64,000 nt of DNA from Aldehydirespirator sp965200005 (lineage in GTDB: Bacteria > Actinomycetota > Acidimicrobiia > Acidimicrobiales > Aldehydirespiratoraceae), in contig OZ241331.1 of assembly GCA_965200005.1 (NCBI GenBank), forward strand, positions 2,108,001-2,172,000, read 5' to 3'. Below, in pieces: positions 48,101-56,670 of the stretch (position 1 is the first letter of the stretch; the number at the start of each line of letters is the position of its first letter). Both the position numbers and the translations under genes were made by a program. The notes below the pieces were generated by a model, which had not been told where the DNA came from, did not search any database, and saw nothing but the letters and a program-made list of their open reading frames with translations.

Positions 48101-49549
48101 CTCCCACACCCGGAAGGGCTCCGCGTCCGTAGCTGTGGTGTCGAGGCTGGAAGCTGCGTCATGCCAGTAGGACGGGATGTGTTCGTTACGGCTGAGTTGG
48201 GGCGCGATGTAGGAGCGCTGCCACACAACCGGGTTGTTCAACACGATGGCTGCGAGCACCAACAGCGACAGCGCACGCGTGGTGCGCGGGGCGCGCTGCC
48301 ACGCCGCATTGACTCCAGCGCCAAGCAACACCGCCACACCGAGTGCGATTAGCGGGACGGCCCGTGGCAAGGAGCGCATCGCTAGACCAAGATCGGAACT
48401 GACAGCACGACCAATGAGTCGACCGAGCAGCGAAGACTCACCGATCGGGTGAGCACCCACCGAGATGATCGTCCCGAGTGCTATCAGCAACACGAAATAA
48501 CTGCGGTGACGCCATCTCGTGATCGCCGCGCAGCCCAGCGCTAGGACTGCGAGACCGAAGCTGATGAAGATCAACCAGCCGCCCTGGGTGTAGTTGACGC
48601 TTGCAGGAACGGTCGGGCCGAACGTGTCACCGAAATAGAACGCCCAGTAGCCAAGCGATCTGAGCACCTCGGCGGCGCTTGAAGCTGAGGCGACCGTCTC
48701 GTAGGTCTCGGTGTATCTGGTGACCGGCAGGCTGTGAGCTCCCTGGAGCAATAGCCCGACAATCCACCAAAGCGACACAGAGAGCGTCATGACACCAATG
48801 CGTGCTGTCGTTGCTAGGGCTCGGTTGACTGTTACTTCGCGGTCGGTGATGACTGCATGGACGATCCAAACGACCGGGGCGAGTCCGGCCAGCATGAGGC
48901 TGCTGGCGTTGACGCTGCCGACCGTCGTCACCACCAGTGCAAACAGAGCCGGATAGCGCCATTTGCCGGTTCGGAGTGCTCGAATGGTGAGCCCCAGCAT
49001 CCAGCCGAGGCCCGCCCAGGGCAGCGCCACGACCGGGAAATTGGTGTGATAATGCAGGAAGTAGGGGCTCAGCTCGTAAGCGAGTACCGCCACGAGTACT
49101 CCGGCGCCGCTGAAGTGAAGCGTCCGCAGCAGGTACAGCACACCGAGGCCCGCCGCGGCGATGATCGTGCCCATCCAGAGCCGTTGCGTCACCCAATCCG
49201 GGACACCCAAAGTGTCGAAGAACCAGAAGAACGGCCCCATCGGCCAGAGGTAGCCGACGCTTTGGTGCGTAACCGTTCCTAGCGCACGATCGGCATCCCA
49301 GATGCTCAGGGCATTGCCCAAAACAGCAGCCGGGTCGAGGAACAGGTACACCTTGGTGTTGGCGGCAACTCGGCCAGGGCTCGAGAGGATCAGCGGCAGG
49401 TAGGCGACGACCAGCGCCGCCAGGATTACCCACCGGTCACGCCACCACGCAACTGTTCGCAGCCACGACCTCATGCCGCACATACTCCTGAGAGAGCGAC
49501 CTAGTCCGTCACGGGGGTCTTGGTCTGTGCGAGGCCTGCCAGACGTCAT
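45134..49549 (-). CDS. AftD-like alpha-(1->3)-arabinofuranosyltransferase family protein
   Basis: A giant membrane glycosyltransferase of 1471 residues. The N terminus (about 40-440) is a GT-C-type multi-helix region with AYLPLILSSPGRVAANTKVYLFLDP and LGYWAFYFGDTFGPTVPAS, matching the DUF3367/AftD family that adds arabinofuranose to envelope arabinan using lipid-linked donor. Two discoidin-like carbohydrate-binding regions lie near residues 755-890 (AFHAIDGFTQTAW) and 985-1130 (AAFDHDTATAWKSS). A final cluster of helices is near 1300-1460. The start ATG at 49549 overlaps the stop of the upstream GT4 gene (ATGA). The acceptor glycan in this organism is unknown. Confidence 0.85.
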   Translation of the reverse strand: MTSGRPRTDQDPRDGLGRSLRSMCGMRSWLRTVAWWRDRWVILAALVVAYLPLILSSPGRVAANTKVYLFLDPAAVLGNALSIWDADRALGTVTHQSVGYLWPMGPFFWFFDTLGVPDWVTQRLWMGTIIAAAGLGVLYLLRTLHFSGAGVLVAVLAYELSPYFLHYHTNFPVVALPWAGLGWMLGLTIRALRTGKWRYPALFALVVTTVGSVNASSLMLAGLAPVVWIVHAVITDREVTVNRALATTARIGVMTLSVSLWWIVGLLLQGAHSLPVTRYTETYETVASASSAAEVLRSLGYWAFYFGDTFGPTVPASVNYTQGGWLIFISFGLAVLALGCAAITRWRHRSYFVLLIALGTIISVGAHPIGESSLLGRLIGRAVSSDLGLAMRSLPRAVPLIALGVAVLLGAGVNAAWQRAPRTTRALSLLVLAAIVLNNPVVWQRSYIAPQLSRNEHIPSYWHDAASSLDTTATDAEPFRVWEVPGSDFGSYRWGTTIDPITPGLMERGYVARELVLFGSEQSAALLSAIDRRMQEGTLDPASLGRVARLMSVGDVVHRGDLSFERYGTPRPAEMDELLDAAEGLALIETFGEPTHNIAGPQRPILDAIDLARPPDQEPLAPVSRFEVTDPLPIVRTHNTQDAVVLVGDADGIVDAAAAGLLTLDTLLFFAGDLLAEGDTLHSQLSDISHVIVTDSNRRRAQRWGMLRENRGYTEAPGEVPLAEDPHDNRLPQFRPSVVGDSNPDDSMTVAKQVGPVTAQASAYGSPLKYTPEDRAFHAIDGFTQTAWLVGDGANVHGERLQLTLTEPTYIDFISFHQWHDHNRRFVAQKSRRITEIEIIVDGELHSVVSLDKQLTTTPQIIELSTDAQVIDFVIADTDLGQLANYDGIGPVGFFEVDLGLGSTVEIVRVPRALTDYLGNELKERDLSIVLTRERADSRVWRVDPESHLSRSIPMPISRQFTLSGTATLAEGTGSNTVESMLGSHSQLVVTASSRLPGQHLTRPEAAFDHDTATAWKSSLGSQSGQWIEVTSTEGQFDRNVIELDIVVDERHSTPLAVRVTLDGTEQRTFETKITAADEGTSTANGTVQTVTLPVEVSADTARFEFIEVTERVPFHPPAGLEVALPIAIAEIRIGETDAPQLPAQFDTGCRNDLLELNNQPIAVRVTGTTQAALSGKSLTLEGCEPVTLTAGDNLITSSLDTFTGLDVDQVVLTSLGALDKITNPAPVSATRHSATHYSGSVGPASSDQWLVLGQSYNRGWHAYVDDEDLGPGVAINGFANGWRLTASEEWRDFELRWVPQRLLTLALFASLGAVVVALLIVFWPRKRRDHLSTQFVAVEPFAPTLVLPNQVPVQPPLRISLLITAGIAAAVLAAVNLPTTKWWYFCAVPLAAAATVMASRLRPLRQLPGALAALSLGVAALYVLIQQYRFHYPPIFGWPQLFELAHFLGVTAVLFLLSDYIVAMLSARSK

Positions 49550-50745
49550 CGGGGCAAGGGCGTGCCTGCCAGCACGGCGAGCAGTTCATGGGCGCTGCGT
49601 TCCCAACTGAACTGCCTGGCATGGCTAAGTGCTGCCTCTCTTAGACGTTGTCGGTGAGCGGGATCTGTGATGATGCGCTCTAGGGCATGCAGGAACTGTT
49701 CGACGTTGTTTGCAAGGTGACCGGTGATGCCGTCAACCACAGCATTGGCGTGGCCGGCAATGTTGCTTGCAACTGCTGGTGTGCCGCAGGCTGCCGCTTC
49801 GGTGATGGTCATGCCCCAGCCTTCAGCTACTGAGGCAGCTACCAGGACCGAAGCACGCTGATACAGGGACACGAGTGAGTCGTCATCGATATGACCTGTG
49901 AGTTGGCACCAACTGGTTGCGTCGAGGTCTGCGATGATTTTGCGGAGGTTGTCGTGCTCTGCTCCCGAGCCGGCAATCACGAGTCGCACATGGCGACAGG
50001 GCTCACGTTGCCGTAGCTGGTGAACGATCAAGATGACCTTGTCAAAGCGCTTGTAAGCCGTGAGACGCCCGACTGCCACGATCAAGCCGCCGGTATTACC
50101 AGTGTTGGCAGTATTACCAGCGTTGGCGGGTGTGTGACGGGGGGGCTTTGGGGTTTCCCGGAAGCGTTCATCTATCCCGGGCGGGACCACATGCACGTTG
50201 GTCGGCCTCAACCTGAACTGTGTTACAAGCTGATCACGCACTGATTCTGAGAGTGTCACCACGGGTGTGCGTCGATAGAGCAGCGGGGCGATGTCTCGTT
50301 CAAACCTCCGACCTATTGCTGCTCGACCTGCCGGCATTACTTGAGACCACAGGTGGGTGTGGGGTTGGTGTATCCAGGTGACTCTGGGGTGTCTTGCCCA
50401 CAGCGGTGTAAGGAACGGCATGCCATTCCAGATCTCCACGAGGCCGTCTCGCGGCCCGTGCTTGCCGGCGAGCTCAGCGAGGACGGCTCGGGGGAAGATC
50501 ATGTATCGCCCGCCCGAGCGGATCACCCGGTAGCCGTTGCGCCTCGTGTCTGGTGGTGTTCCCGCAGCAAACGAGGTGCGCATTGTCACGTCGATTCCTG
50601 CGGCGGCCCAGGCGGCCGCTACCCGATCAGCGTGAAGTTCCGAGCCACCGGCTTCGACATCGGCAAGGTCACGCCACGCCAGGATGTGGATGCGAGATAG
50701 TCCTGTGGTTGCGGCCAGATCAGCAATCTCGGCCAGGCTCGACAC
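49546..50745 (-). CDS. GT4 family glycosyltransferase
   Basis: This GT-B enzyme of 399 residues has an N-terminal acceptor domain (ILAWRDLADVEAGGSELHADRVAAAWAAAG) and a C-terminal donor domain with VAVGRLTAYKRFDKVI, ASVAEGWGMTITEAAACGTPAVAS and the EX7E-like catalytic region. A short Ala-Asn-Thr-Gly repeat (about 209-219) lies in the linker. It likely adds a sugar to an envelope glycan or lipid precursor. The GTG start is at 50745, 57 bases after the GT2 stop, and its own stop overlaps the AftD-like start. Confidence 0.9.
   Translation of the reverse strand: MSSLAEIADLAATTGLSRIHILAWRDLADVEAGGSELHADRVAAAWAAAGIDVTMRTSFAAGTPPDTRRNGYRVIRSGGRYMIFPRAVLAELAGKHGPRDGLVEIWNGMPFLTPLWARHPRVTWIHQPHTHLWSQVMPAGRAAIGRRFERDIAPLLYRRTPVVTLSESVRDQLVTQFRLRPTNVHVVPPGIDERFRETPKPPRHTPANAGNTANTGNTGGLIVAVGRLTAYKRFDKVILIVHQLRQREPCRHVRLVIAGSGAEHDNLRKIIADLDATSWCQLTGHIDDDSLVSLYQRASVLVAASVAEGWGMTITEAAACGTPAVASNIAGHANAVVDGITGHLANNVEQFLHALERIITDPAHRQRLREAALSHARQFSWERSAHELLAVLAGTPLPR
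50092..50127 (-). repeat. 18-bp tandem repeat inside the GT4 gene
   Basis: Two 18-base units (50092-50109 and 50110-50127), with two mismatches, encode the NTGNTANAGN-type linker between the two Rossmann domains of the glycosyltransferase. Since 18 is a multiple of three, copy-number change would keep the frame. Confidence 0.75.
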
Positions 50746-50802
50746 GCCTCGGCATCGTAGCGATCCCAGTGACTGAGATGGTTTGGTGTCGGCCGGCTCG
50801 GG

Positions 50803-51543
50803 TTAGGTATCGGCGGGTGCTCGGGGGAGCGCAGTGCGAGAGCCACCTAGAAGTGCAACCCCGAGTCGTGCGTAGTGGTAGACGAGTCGCACCCGGCCAA
50901 CCGATGGGCTCCCTCCGGCACGTTGCCGCATCTTTACCGGTACTTCTTGTACCCGGTAGCCGGCTCGGCATGCTGCGACGAGGGTCTCGGTGGAGTCCAT
51001 GTATTCGACTGGGTATTGCTCGGCAAAGATCTTTAGCAGCGGCTGCGACACCGCCCGGAACCCCGAAGTCGTGTCCCCGAATCGCTGTCCACACAGCATC
51101 CTGACCGCGACCCGCAGCAGTGCCATAGCAGGGCGTCGCACTACCCCGGTGCGGTAGGAGCCACTTGCGAAGCGGTTTCCCGCGGCGAGGTGTGCGCCGG
51201 AGTCCAATGCCGCTAGCAGCAGTGGCACTTGATCGGCTCGGTGCTGCCCGTCGGCGTCGAACTGCACCGCACGTTCGTAGCCCTGTTCTGCACCGAAGCG
51301 GTATCCGGCGCGGATCGCCCCGCCAATGCCCATGTTGAACGCCAATCGGATGCACGTAACCCCTGCGTTGCGGGCAACCCGGGCGGTGTCATCGGTTGAG
51401 CCATCGTCGATCACGACCACATCGACGTGGGGAACGACCCGGGCAAGTTCTTCGAGAACTCCCGGGAGAGCTTCGGCTTCGTTGTAGGCAGGGATCACCG
51501 CCAGCGTCCCCCCAGGTGGGGGATGGGCTGGACGCGCGGTCAT
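50803..51543 (-). CDS. GT2 family glycosyltransferase (DPM1-like)
   Basis: The 246-residue GT-A enzyme shows LAVIPAYNEAEALPGVLEEL, VVVIDDGSTDDTARVA, the DXD-like QFDADGQH, and the AGNRFASGSYRTG and TTSGFRAVS segments typical of dolichol- or polyprenyl-phosphate sugar synthases. It lacks long C-terminal membrane helices. It probably charges polyprenyl phosphate with a sugar that the giant AftD-like protein or a relative uses. Its start overlaps the stop of the FAD oxidoreductase gene by four bases. Confidence 0.9.
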   Translation of the reverse strand: MTARPAHPPPGGTLAVIPAYNEAEALPGVLEELARVVPHVDVVVIDDGSTDDTARVARNAGVTCIRLAFNMGIGGAIRAGYRFGAEQGYERAVQFDADGQHRADQVPLLLAALDSGAHLAAGNRFASGSYRTGVVRRPAMALLRVAVRMLCGQRFGDTTSGFRAVSQPLLKIFAEQYPVEYMDSTETLVAACRAGYRVQEVPVKMRQRAGGSPSVGRVRLVYHYARLGVALLGGSRTALPRAPADT

Positions 51544-53015
51544 TTTGATGGATCTGGCCGCCTGGTTACCTGCATTGGCGCTGGTGCTGAGCGAGAGTCG
51601 AGTTCCTCGTGGTATTCGGCTTCGACGTTGACGCCCCAGATGTCGTGGTCGGTTCCCAGAACGATGTTCTCAACCGAGAGCATCGCTGTGAACATCGAAT
51701 GGTCTTGATTGTTGTAGCGATGCATCCCGTTGCGCCCGACCGGATAAACGTTGGCAGCGTTGTCTCGCAGCCACGACCGCAGCACCTCGACATAGTCTTT
51801 GTAGCCCGCCGAGTACATCGGATATGCCTTCGGCATCCGCACCACCCATCCCTGTCGCACGCTGCCCCGCTGTACTAAGCCCAGTTCTGTGATCTCTCGG
51901 GTTGCGAGGGCGATGAGGTCGTCGTCGCTGGTTGTCCACAGGTCGTCGCCCTCAAACACGAAGTACTCAAGCCCGAGACAGGTCATGTCCTCTTCAGGAA
52001 CCATGTGAGGCGACCACGATTTGAAGTTCTGCACCCGGCCTACGCGAACCTCAGGTGAGTGAATGTAAATCCAGTTGTCTGCGAACGCCTCCGAAGCAGG
52101 GACGGCTAGCGCCACCGTCAAGAAGTCACGGAATGTGAGAGAGTTCGCCGCCTTGATCACGTCCGCGGGTGGGGCTGGCTCAAACGACTTGACCAGCAGC
52201 GGTAGCGGCATCGAAGACAGCACGCTGCTGCATGCGAACTCGGCGCTGCCCTCCGGCGTTCGGGCAATGACTGATGTGGCTCGGCCGTGTTCATGTTGCA
52301 GGGCAACGACTTCATGATCGAACAACACAGGTGAGCCGGTCGCCTCGACTAGGGACTTGCATCTCTGCCACATCATCCCCGGGCCGAGACGTGGGTATTC
52401 GAACTCGTCGATGAGGCTGGTGATGTTTGTGCGGCGCCACGGGGTGAGTGCGTTGATGACTGCGCGGAACAGGTTGAGGTTCTTGATCCGCTGTGCTGCC
52501 CAGTCGGCTTGGATCTCGGTTGCGGGGACGCCCCAGACCTTTTCGGTGTAGGTCTTGAAGAACGTCCGGTAGAGCCTCCAGCCGAACTGTGCGGCCATGT
52601 AGCCCTCAAACGAGCTGCGATCCTTCGGGGGGCGCAGGTGTGCCCAGACATATGAGCCCACGCAGCGGGTCGACTCGATCAGTCCGAGGTTTCCTAGGGC
52701 GTTGCGAATGTTGAGCGGGTAGTCGTAGAACTTGCCGCCGTAGTGAATGCGGCTTACCCGTGGCCTCGTTAGGAAGTCGCCTGGCTCCAGGATCTCGTGC
52801 CAGAGGTCTCGAACGGCGCTGACCTTGGTGAAGAAGCGATGACCGCCGATGTCGAATCGCCAACCATCTCGCTCAGCTGTCTGGGAGATCCCTCCGACCT
52901 GTCCGGTTGCTTCGAGCACCGTACTGCGGACGCCGTATTTGGCGAACTGGTACGCACCGGTAAGCCCGGCTGGGCCTGCGCCGATGACAACAGGTTGTGG
53001 CGCCATCTGGATCAC
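51540..53015 (-). CDS. FAD-dependent oxidoreductase (amine-oxidase/UGM-like)
   Basis: A 491-residue flavoprotein with VVIGAGPAGLTGAYQFAKYG near residues 9-28 and TVLEATGQVGGISQTAERDGWRFDIGGHRFF, the two-part FAD-binding signature of amine-oxidase and UDP-galactopyranose mutase relatives. A C-terminal GRNGMHRYNNQDHSMFTAMLSVENIV contributes to FAD binding. The family often sits in envelope polysaccharide loci. In this operon it may isomerise or oxidise a sugar precursor, but no substrate can be assigned. Translation is coupled to the GT2 gene. Confidence 0.85.
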   Translation of the reverse strand: MIQMAPQPVVIGAGPAGLTGAYQFAKYGVRSTVLEATGQVGGISQTAERDGWRFDIGGHRFFTKVSAVRDLWHEILEPGDFLTRPRVSRIHYGGKFYDYPLNIRNALGNLGLIESTRCVGSYVWAHLRPPKDRSSFEGYMAAQFGWRLYRTFFKTYTEKVWGVPATEIQADWAAQRIKNLNLFRAVINALTPWRRTNITSLIDEFEYPRLGPGMMWQRCKSLVEATGSPVLFDHEVVALQHEHGRATSVIARTPEGSAEFACSSVLSSMPLPLLVKSFEPAPPADVIKAANSLTFRDFLTVALAVPASEAFADNWIYIHSPEVRVGRVQNFKSWSPHMVPEEDMTCLGLEYFVFEGDDLWTTSDDDLIALATREITELGLVQRGSVRQGWVVRMPKAYPMYSAGYKDYVEVLRSWLRDNAANVYPVGRNGMHRYNNQDHSMFTAMLSVENIVLGTDHDIWGVNVEAEYHEELDSRSAPAPMQVTRRPDPSK

Positions 53016-53027
53016 TCGGACTCGCGG

Positions 53028-53252
53028 TTAGCGAGTTCGGCTCGCTTCCTGTTCCAGTTCTTCTGTTGCACAGAAGGGGTCGTTGAGGCACGCCACTTCG
53101 TCTGCGTTGTATTGTTCCCAGCCCTCTAGTTCGAAATCCACGTGGATGCCGTCGGTGGCGGTGAACAGGCGTCCACTTGAGTTGAACATTTCAAGCGTGT
53201 CGAGCAGGTTCACAACAATTTTCCCCGCAAAATGCTCCCCCAACTCGCTCAT
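53028..53252 (-). CDS. Small acidic protein of unknown function
   Basis: This short frame (74 residues from ATG 53252, four more from 53264) precedes the FAD oxidoreductase by 12 bases. It reads as a folded acidic protein (GKIVVNLLDTLEMFNSSGRLFTATDGIHVDFELEGWEQY) without signal or membrane segment. I recognise no family. Its tight spacing argues for a real first gene of the glycan operon. Confidence 0.5.
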   Translation of the reverse strand: MSELGEHFAGKIVVNLLDTLEMFNSSGRLFTATDGIHVDFELEGWEQYNADEVACLNDPFCATEELEQEASRTR

Positions 53253-53402
53253 ACGCGTAGCCAAGCAAGGCTAATCAACTGCCACAACAATCCCAGCCCC
53301 GGTGGGCCAGCCAGGCAAGTGTGTCGGGCAAGTAGGTGAACGCCGGTGTTGCGGTGCGTATTGGCGACCTGGGGTGCATGAATGATTCCTCGTTTGTCTC
53401 TC

Positions 53403-54221
53403 CTAGGCGGAGGCACCCCGGGTCGGTTCCCAGTGTCCCCGTTCGATCATCACTTCTCGAAGAACTTCCGGTGCGTCCGTCATGATCCCGTCCACCCCCA
53501 TGTCAAGCAGACGGTGCATCTCGGCGCGCTCGTCAATGGTCCAGACATGTATCGCGATGCCACGACGGTGGGCTGCCTGTATGACGGCAGGCCGCACAAT
53601 CGTGATGCCCTTTGAGCGAACCGGTACCTGAGCAGCATGAAAGTCGAGGCGCCGTGCGGGGAGCCTGCTCGCCGCAGCTAGCAAGCTCGCAATTCCTCGT
53701 GGGCCAGCGCCGACGCACAGTTTGGGCCCGAGCATGGCTCGGACTCGTGCTGTGCGTTTGTCAGAGAACGAACAGACGCAGACATGATCGATGGCACCAA
53801 GACTCTGCAAAGTCTCGACGAGAGGTTCGACAGCGCTGTCACTCTTTGGATCAAGGTTGATGTAAGTGTCAGGTAGCGCCTCAAGCAATTCATCAAGCCG
53901 CAAGATCGAGTCGGTGCCATTGACTCGCGCTTGACGAACCTCACGCCATGACATTTTCTCAATCAGGCCCTGGCGATCTGTGACCCGGTCAAGTTCATGG
54001 TCATGAAACGCAATCGCCACTCCATCGGAGGTCGCATGCACATCAGTCTCAATGTGGGTAAACCCCAGCGAAACAGCATGTTCGAACGCCCGCAAAGTGT
54101 TCTCAGGAAATGACCGAGCCCCACCCCGATGAGCGAAAGCAATGGGCCCCGCAGAGTCCAAGAACGGATGCCTCGCCCCGACTGTGCTGTTCACACAACC
54201 CAAATCTAGTTCCTCACCCAT
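53403..54221 (-). CDS. Glycerophosphodiester phosphodiesterase
   Basis: The TIM-barrel GDPD signature is present: IAFAHRGGARSFPENTLRAFEHAV (catalytic His and Arg) near residue 27, IETDVHATSDGVAIAFHDHELDRVTD (metal Glu and Asp, second catalytic His), and C-terminal HVWTIDERAEMHRLLDMGVDGIMTDAPE. The enzyme releases glycerol 3-phosphate from deacylated phospholipids. No signal peptide is obvious, so it is likely cytosolic. The start may be a little downstream of ATG 54221 because the first 25 residues are not family-like. Confidence 0.94.
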   Translation of the reverse strand: MGEELDLGCVNSTVGARHPFLDSAGPIAFAHRGGARSFPENTLRAFEHAVSLGFTHIETDVHATSDGVAIAFHDHELDRVTDRQGLIEKMSWREVRQARVNGTDSILRLDELLEALPDTYINLDPKSDSAVEPLVETLQSLGAIDHVCVCSFSDKRTARVRAMLGPKLCVGAGPRGIASLLAAASRLPARRLDFHAAQVPVRSKGITIVRPAVIQAAHRRGIAIHVWTIDERAEMHRLLDMGVDGIMTDAPEVLREVMIERGHWEPTRGASA

Positions 54222-54320
54222 GACGCGTCGTCCGCCCTGCTTTCTCGGGACTCTTTAACGGTCTCCGGCACTGACCAAAGTCAGATGAGGTCCTCGACTC
54301 AGCGATTTCTGCTTGATAGC

Positions 54321-55760
54321 TCATACCGGTAGTCGGCCTCCGTCGAACTTCGGGCGTCGCTTCGATTGCCTGTCGTTTGGTCTGATTGATCTTGTTATCG
54401 GTGTGTCTTCTGGTGTCTCGCGTCGTCTGTTGGGGCCCCCTTTCGGTGCCTTAGGAACAAACTGTTTGTTCTTCCTTTGTCCGTCTCGAGATCGCTTGGG
54501 TGGCGGCCGTGTTTGGTAGATGTGGCGAGGTGTTTGAGTTGTGGGAGGTTCCGCGCGAGCGGGTCCGTAGTTCGGGCCGTTGGGTGGGACGAGCGTCGGT
54601 TTGCCGTGCCGGCGGGTGACTTGCCAGTTGTGATGATGGATCTTGTTGTGACAGTTCCAGCAGACGAGCACCATGTTCGTGACATCAGTACTGCCGCCTT
54701 TGGACCATGGCATGACGTGATGTGCTTGACAGATCACCGGATTCGCTCCACAGCCGATACAACCCTGGTCACGCGCTCTGAGTGCTTTGAGTTGAGCCGC
54801 TGTAGCGCTGCGTTTGGTGTATCCCTGCCACAGCGGAACTCCCTTGGAACTGAACAGCACACCGGTGAGTGTCGAGTTACACATCAACTCCTCCAGGATG
54901 CTTGGTGGTAGTGGCTCACCGCCGGTGACCTCAGCAACCAGGCGACCCGAAGACTCATCCAGTTGCGCGATGATGCTGATCTCAGCGTGCCCAGGTCGCG
55001 GCGTTTCACAAGCATTGGATCCTGAGCCAAACCCGATCGAGCCCGATCCGGTCGTTAGCACCTCTAGCGCGTCGGCCATGCACTGATCGAAACTGCGACG
55101 CTCGCCTGCACTGCCGGATGCGGTGCCCTTCTTGTCGGCGTCGTAGAGACCTTTGGCAGCACGTCGCAACCGGTTGGCGAAACGGGTACCCGTCACCGGA
55201 TCAAGGCAACCACGCAGATGCTTCATGCCATCGTTGCCATCAAAGATTCGCAGACTCCGACGTTGCCGCAACCTGGCATGCTGCGCTTCGCCCTGGTCAG
55301 CTTGATGATCCCGACTCCAACGACGTGCAGTTCGAGCGAATTGATCATCAGTCAAGGTCGCAGCCTTGGCCAACAACTCCGTGTCCGATTCAACCGCGTC
55401 GGTGCTTGTCGAATCGGCCGCCTTTGCCAGACGTGTCGCGTTTCGGAAACTGACTTGCCCCGACTCGACTGCTTTACGCAGCCGCGGCATCTCGCGTAAC
55501 CGCTTAGCGGTCTTGGTATGGCTGTGTGCTTCGCGCCGCGAAACTCCCGCAGTCTCGACGAGGACACCAGTTCCGCTGTCACCGTGATGTTCCACAGCAG
55601 CAACCAAGAGCGCAGATTTGGCGCAAAAGGCGTCAAGCTTCGCACGCAGCGACTTAGCGTCGCCTAGACACTTCCGCACATCCCCAAGCGGCGAAGAATC
55701 AGCAAGCGCCAGCATCTCGCTGAGACCCGTATCGGTCTGTTGAAACGCCTCGATCAACAT
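54321..55760 (-). CDS. DUF222 / HNH endonuclease domain protein (13E12 type)
   Basis: The 479-residue protein has the DUF222 region (about residues 30-290: LRAKLDAFCAKSALLVAAVEHHGDSGTGVLVE, then SRREAHSHTKTAKRL) and a C-terminal HNH nuclease (CIGCGANPVICQAHHVMPWSKGGSTDVTNMVLVCWNCHNKIHH, about 330-375). Both zinc-ribbon CxxC pairs and the HH/N/H residues are intact. The tail (380-479) is basic and proline-rich. These genes are abundant and repetitive in Actinobacteria and have mobile character; biological role unknown. A remnant of a second copy lies just upstream. Confidence 0.9.
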   Translation of the reverse strand: MLIEAFQQTDTGLSEMLALADSSPLGDVRKCLGDAKSLRAKLDAFCAKSALLVAAVEHHGDSGTGVLVETAGVSRREAHSHTKTAKRLREMPRLRKAVESGQVSFRNATRLAKAADSTSTDAVESDTELLAKAATLTDDQFARTARRWSRDHQADQGEAQHARLRQRRSLRIFDGNDGMKHLRGCLDPVTGTRFANRLRRAAKGLYDADKKGTASGSAGERRSFDQCMADALEVLTTGSGSIGFGSGSNACETPRPGHAEISIIAQLDESSGRLVAEVTGGEPLPPSILEELMCNSTLTGVLFSSKGVPLWQGYTKRSATAAQLKALRARDQGCIGCGANPVICQAHHVMPWSKGGSTDVTNMVLVCWNCHNKIHHHNWQVTRRHGKPTLVPPNGPNYGPARAEPPTTQTPRHIYQTRPPPKRSRDGQRKNKQFVPKAPKGGPNRRRETPEDTPITRSIRPNDRQSKRRPKFDGGRLPV

Positions 55761-55867
55761 GACTACATCATCTCACAAGGGTATGACATAACATCAAACC
55801 CATCTGACTGCAGTGTTGTGCTCGCGGTTGGACTTGAACCAGTAACGCCCTCTTCAAATGCCCCGCT

Positions 55868-56017
55868 TAGGGTCGTTGCGATTTGGCGATAGTGGCGAAC
55901 TTCACGTCGTCGAGTTGCTGCTGAATCCATCAAGACATCAGCGCCACTGTCACCTTGAGGCTCATGTGCCTCCGCCACCGCGGCCAGTCCCATCTCCACA
56001 GCAACCTTCGGCGCGCA
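55868..56017 (-). pseudogene. Remnant of a second DUF222 gene
   Basis: Within a longer open frame (55763-56248) about 50 residues, RCAPKVAVEMGLAAVAE, QGDSGADVLMDSAATRRREVRHYRQIATTL, align with the N-terminal DUF222 segment of the next gene (FCAKSALLVAAVE, GDSGTGVLVETAGVSRREAHSHTKTAKRL). Sequence outside this block does not match, so only a fragment is left. It marks duplication or recombination of 13E12-type elements. Confidence 0.65.
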
Positions 56018-56204
56018 ACGCCCTGGCAAGCTCGTACCGGACCGAGCATCCGGCAAGTTCACGCGATCAACAGACGTCAAGACCAAACTGTCCCGAATAG
56101 AGTTGCGATGTGCTTGAGCGAACATATGTTCACTATACCTGCTCTGACACGAAAACACACGCGCCATATCGAGATGCACCACCTGTGACCCCTTGTCGCC
56201 CGAG

Positions 56205-56308
56205 TAGCGACAGTGGTGAATCCCGGTACATAAGCCCGTCACCGGCAACAGCGCAACACCCTGCGATTGTTAGCGACGGTCATGAATCCCGATGCAAGAC
56301 CCAGTTAC
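56205..56308. repeat. Diverged direct repeat, 66-base period
   Basis: Two related stretches of about 39 bases begin with TAGCGACAGTGGTGAATCCC (56205) and TAGCGACGGTCATGAATCCC (56271). They share further blocks after this. They lie in the gene-free strip next to the DUF222 remnant and may be ends of a decayed repeat element. Confidence 0.5.
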
Positions 56309-56670
56309 CAAGTTCGCCGCACCCACGCGATGAACGTCACCGCTTCACCTCTTCGGTGCACAAAGCACCAGCCTCACTCGATACGGTCGACTCTGCAGCC
56401 TCTCGCCATCCCACCGAGTTCGCCCGACAGCCTGTCTCCCACGTGCGACGCGGTAACCAGCACCTAGGCCGAAACCACTCGGGTCTGGCGATCGCACTAA
56501 CCCGCAACCAGCAAAGGCATTGTCGTGGCGGGGAGGGGTTAGGAGCGTTGCGAAGGACGCAGCCAAGGTCACCAAGCCAAGTCAGCTGAGCTTCAACCGG
56601 ACGTTCCACATCACGGCGCATCTCCAAATAATGCCAACTCCAGATCAACGGCAGTCCACGTTCGCTATAT
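56249..56670. other. Gene-free strip between DUF222 remnant and tRNA-Ser
   Basis: About 420 bases without a recognisable gene. The frames open here have no domain. It contains the right half of the 66-base-period repeat and nothing else I can support. Confidence 0.4.
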
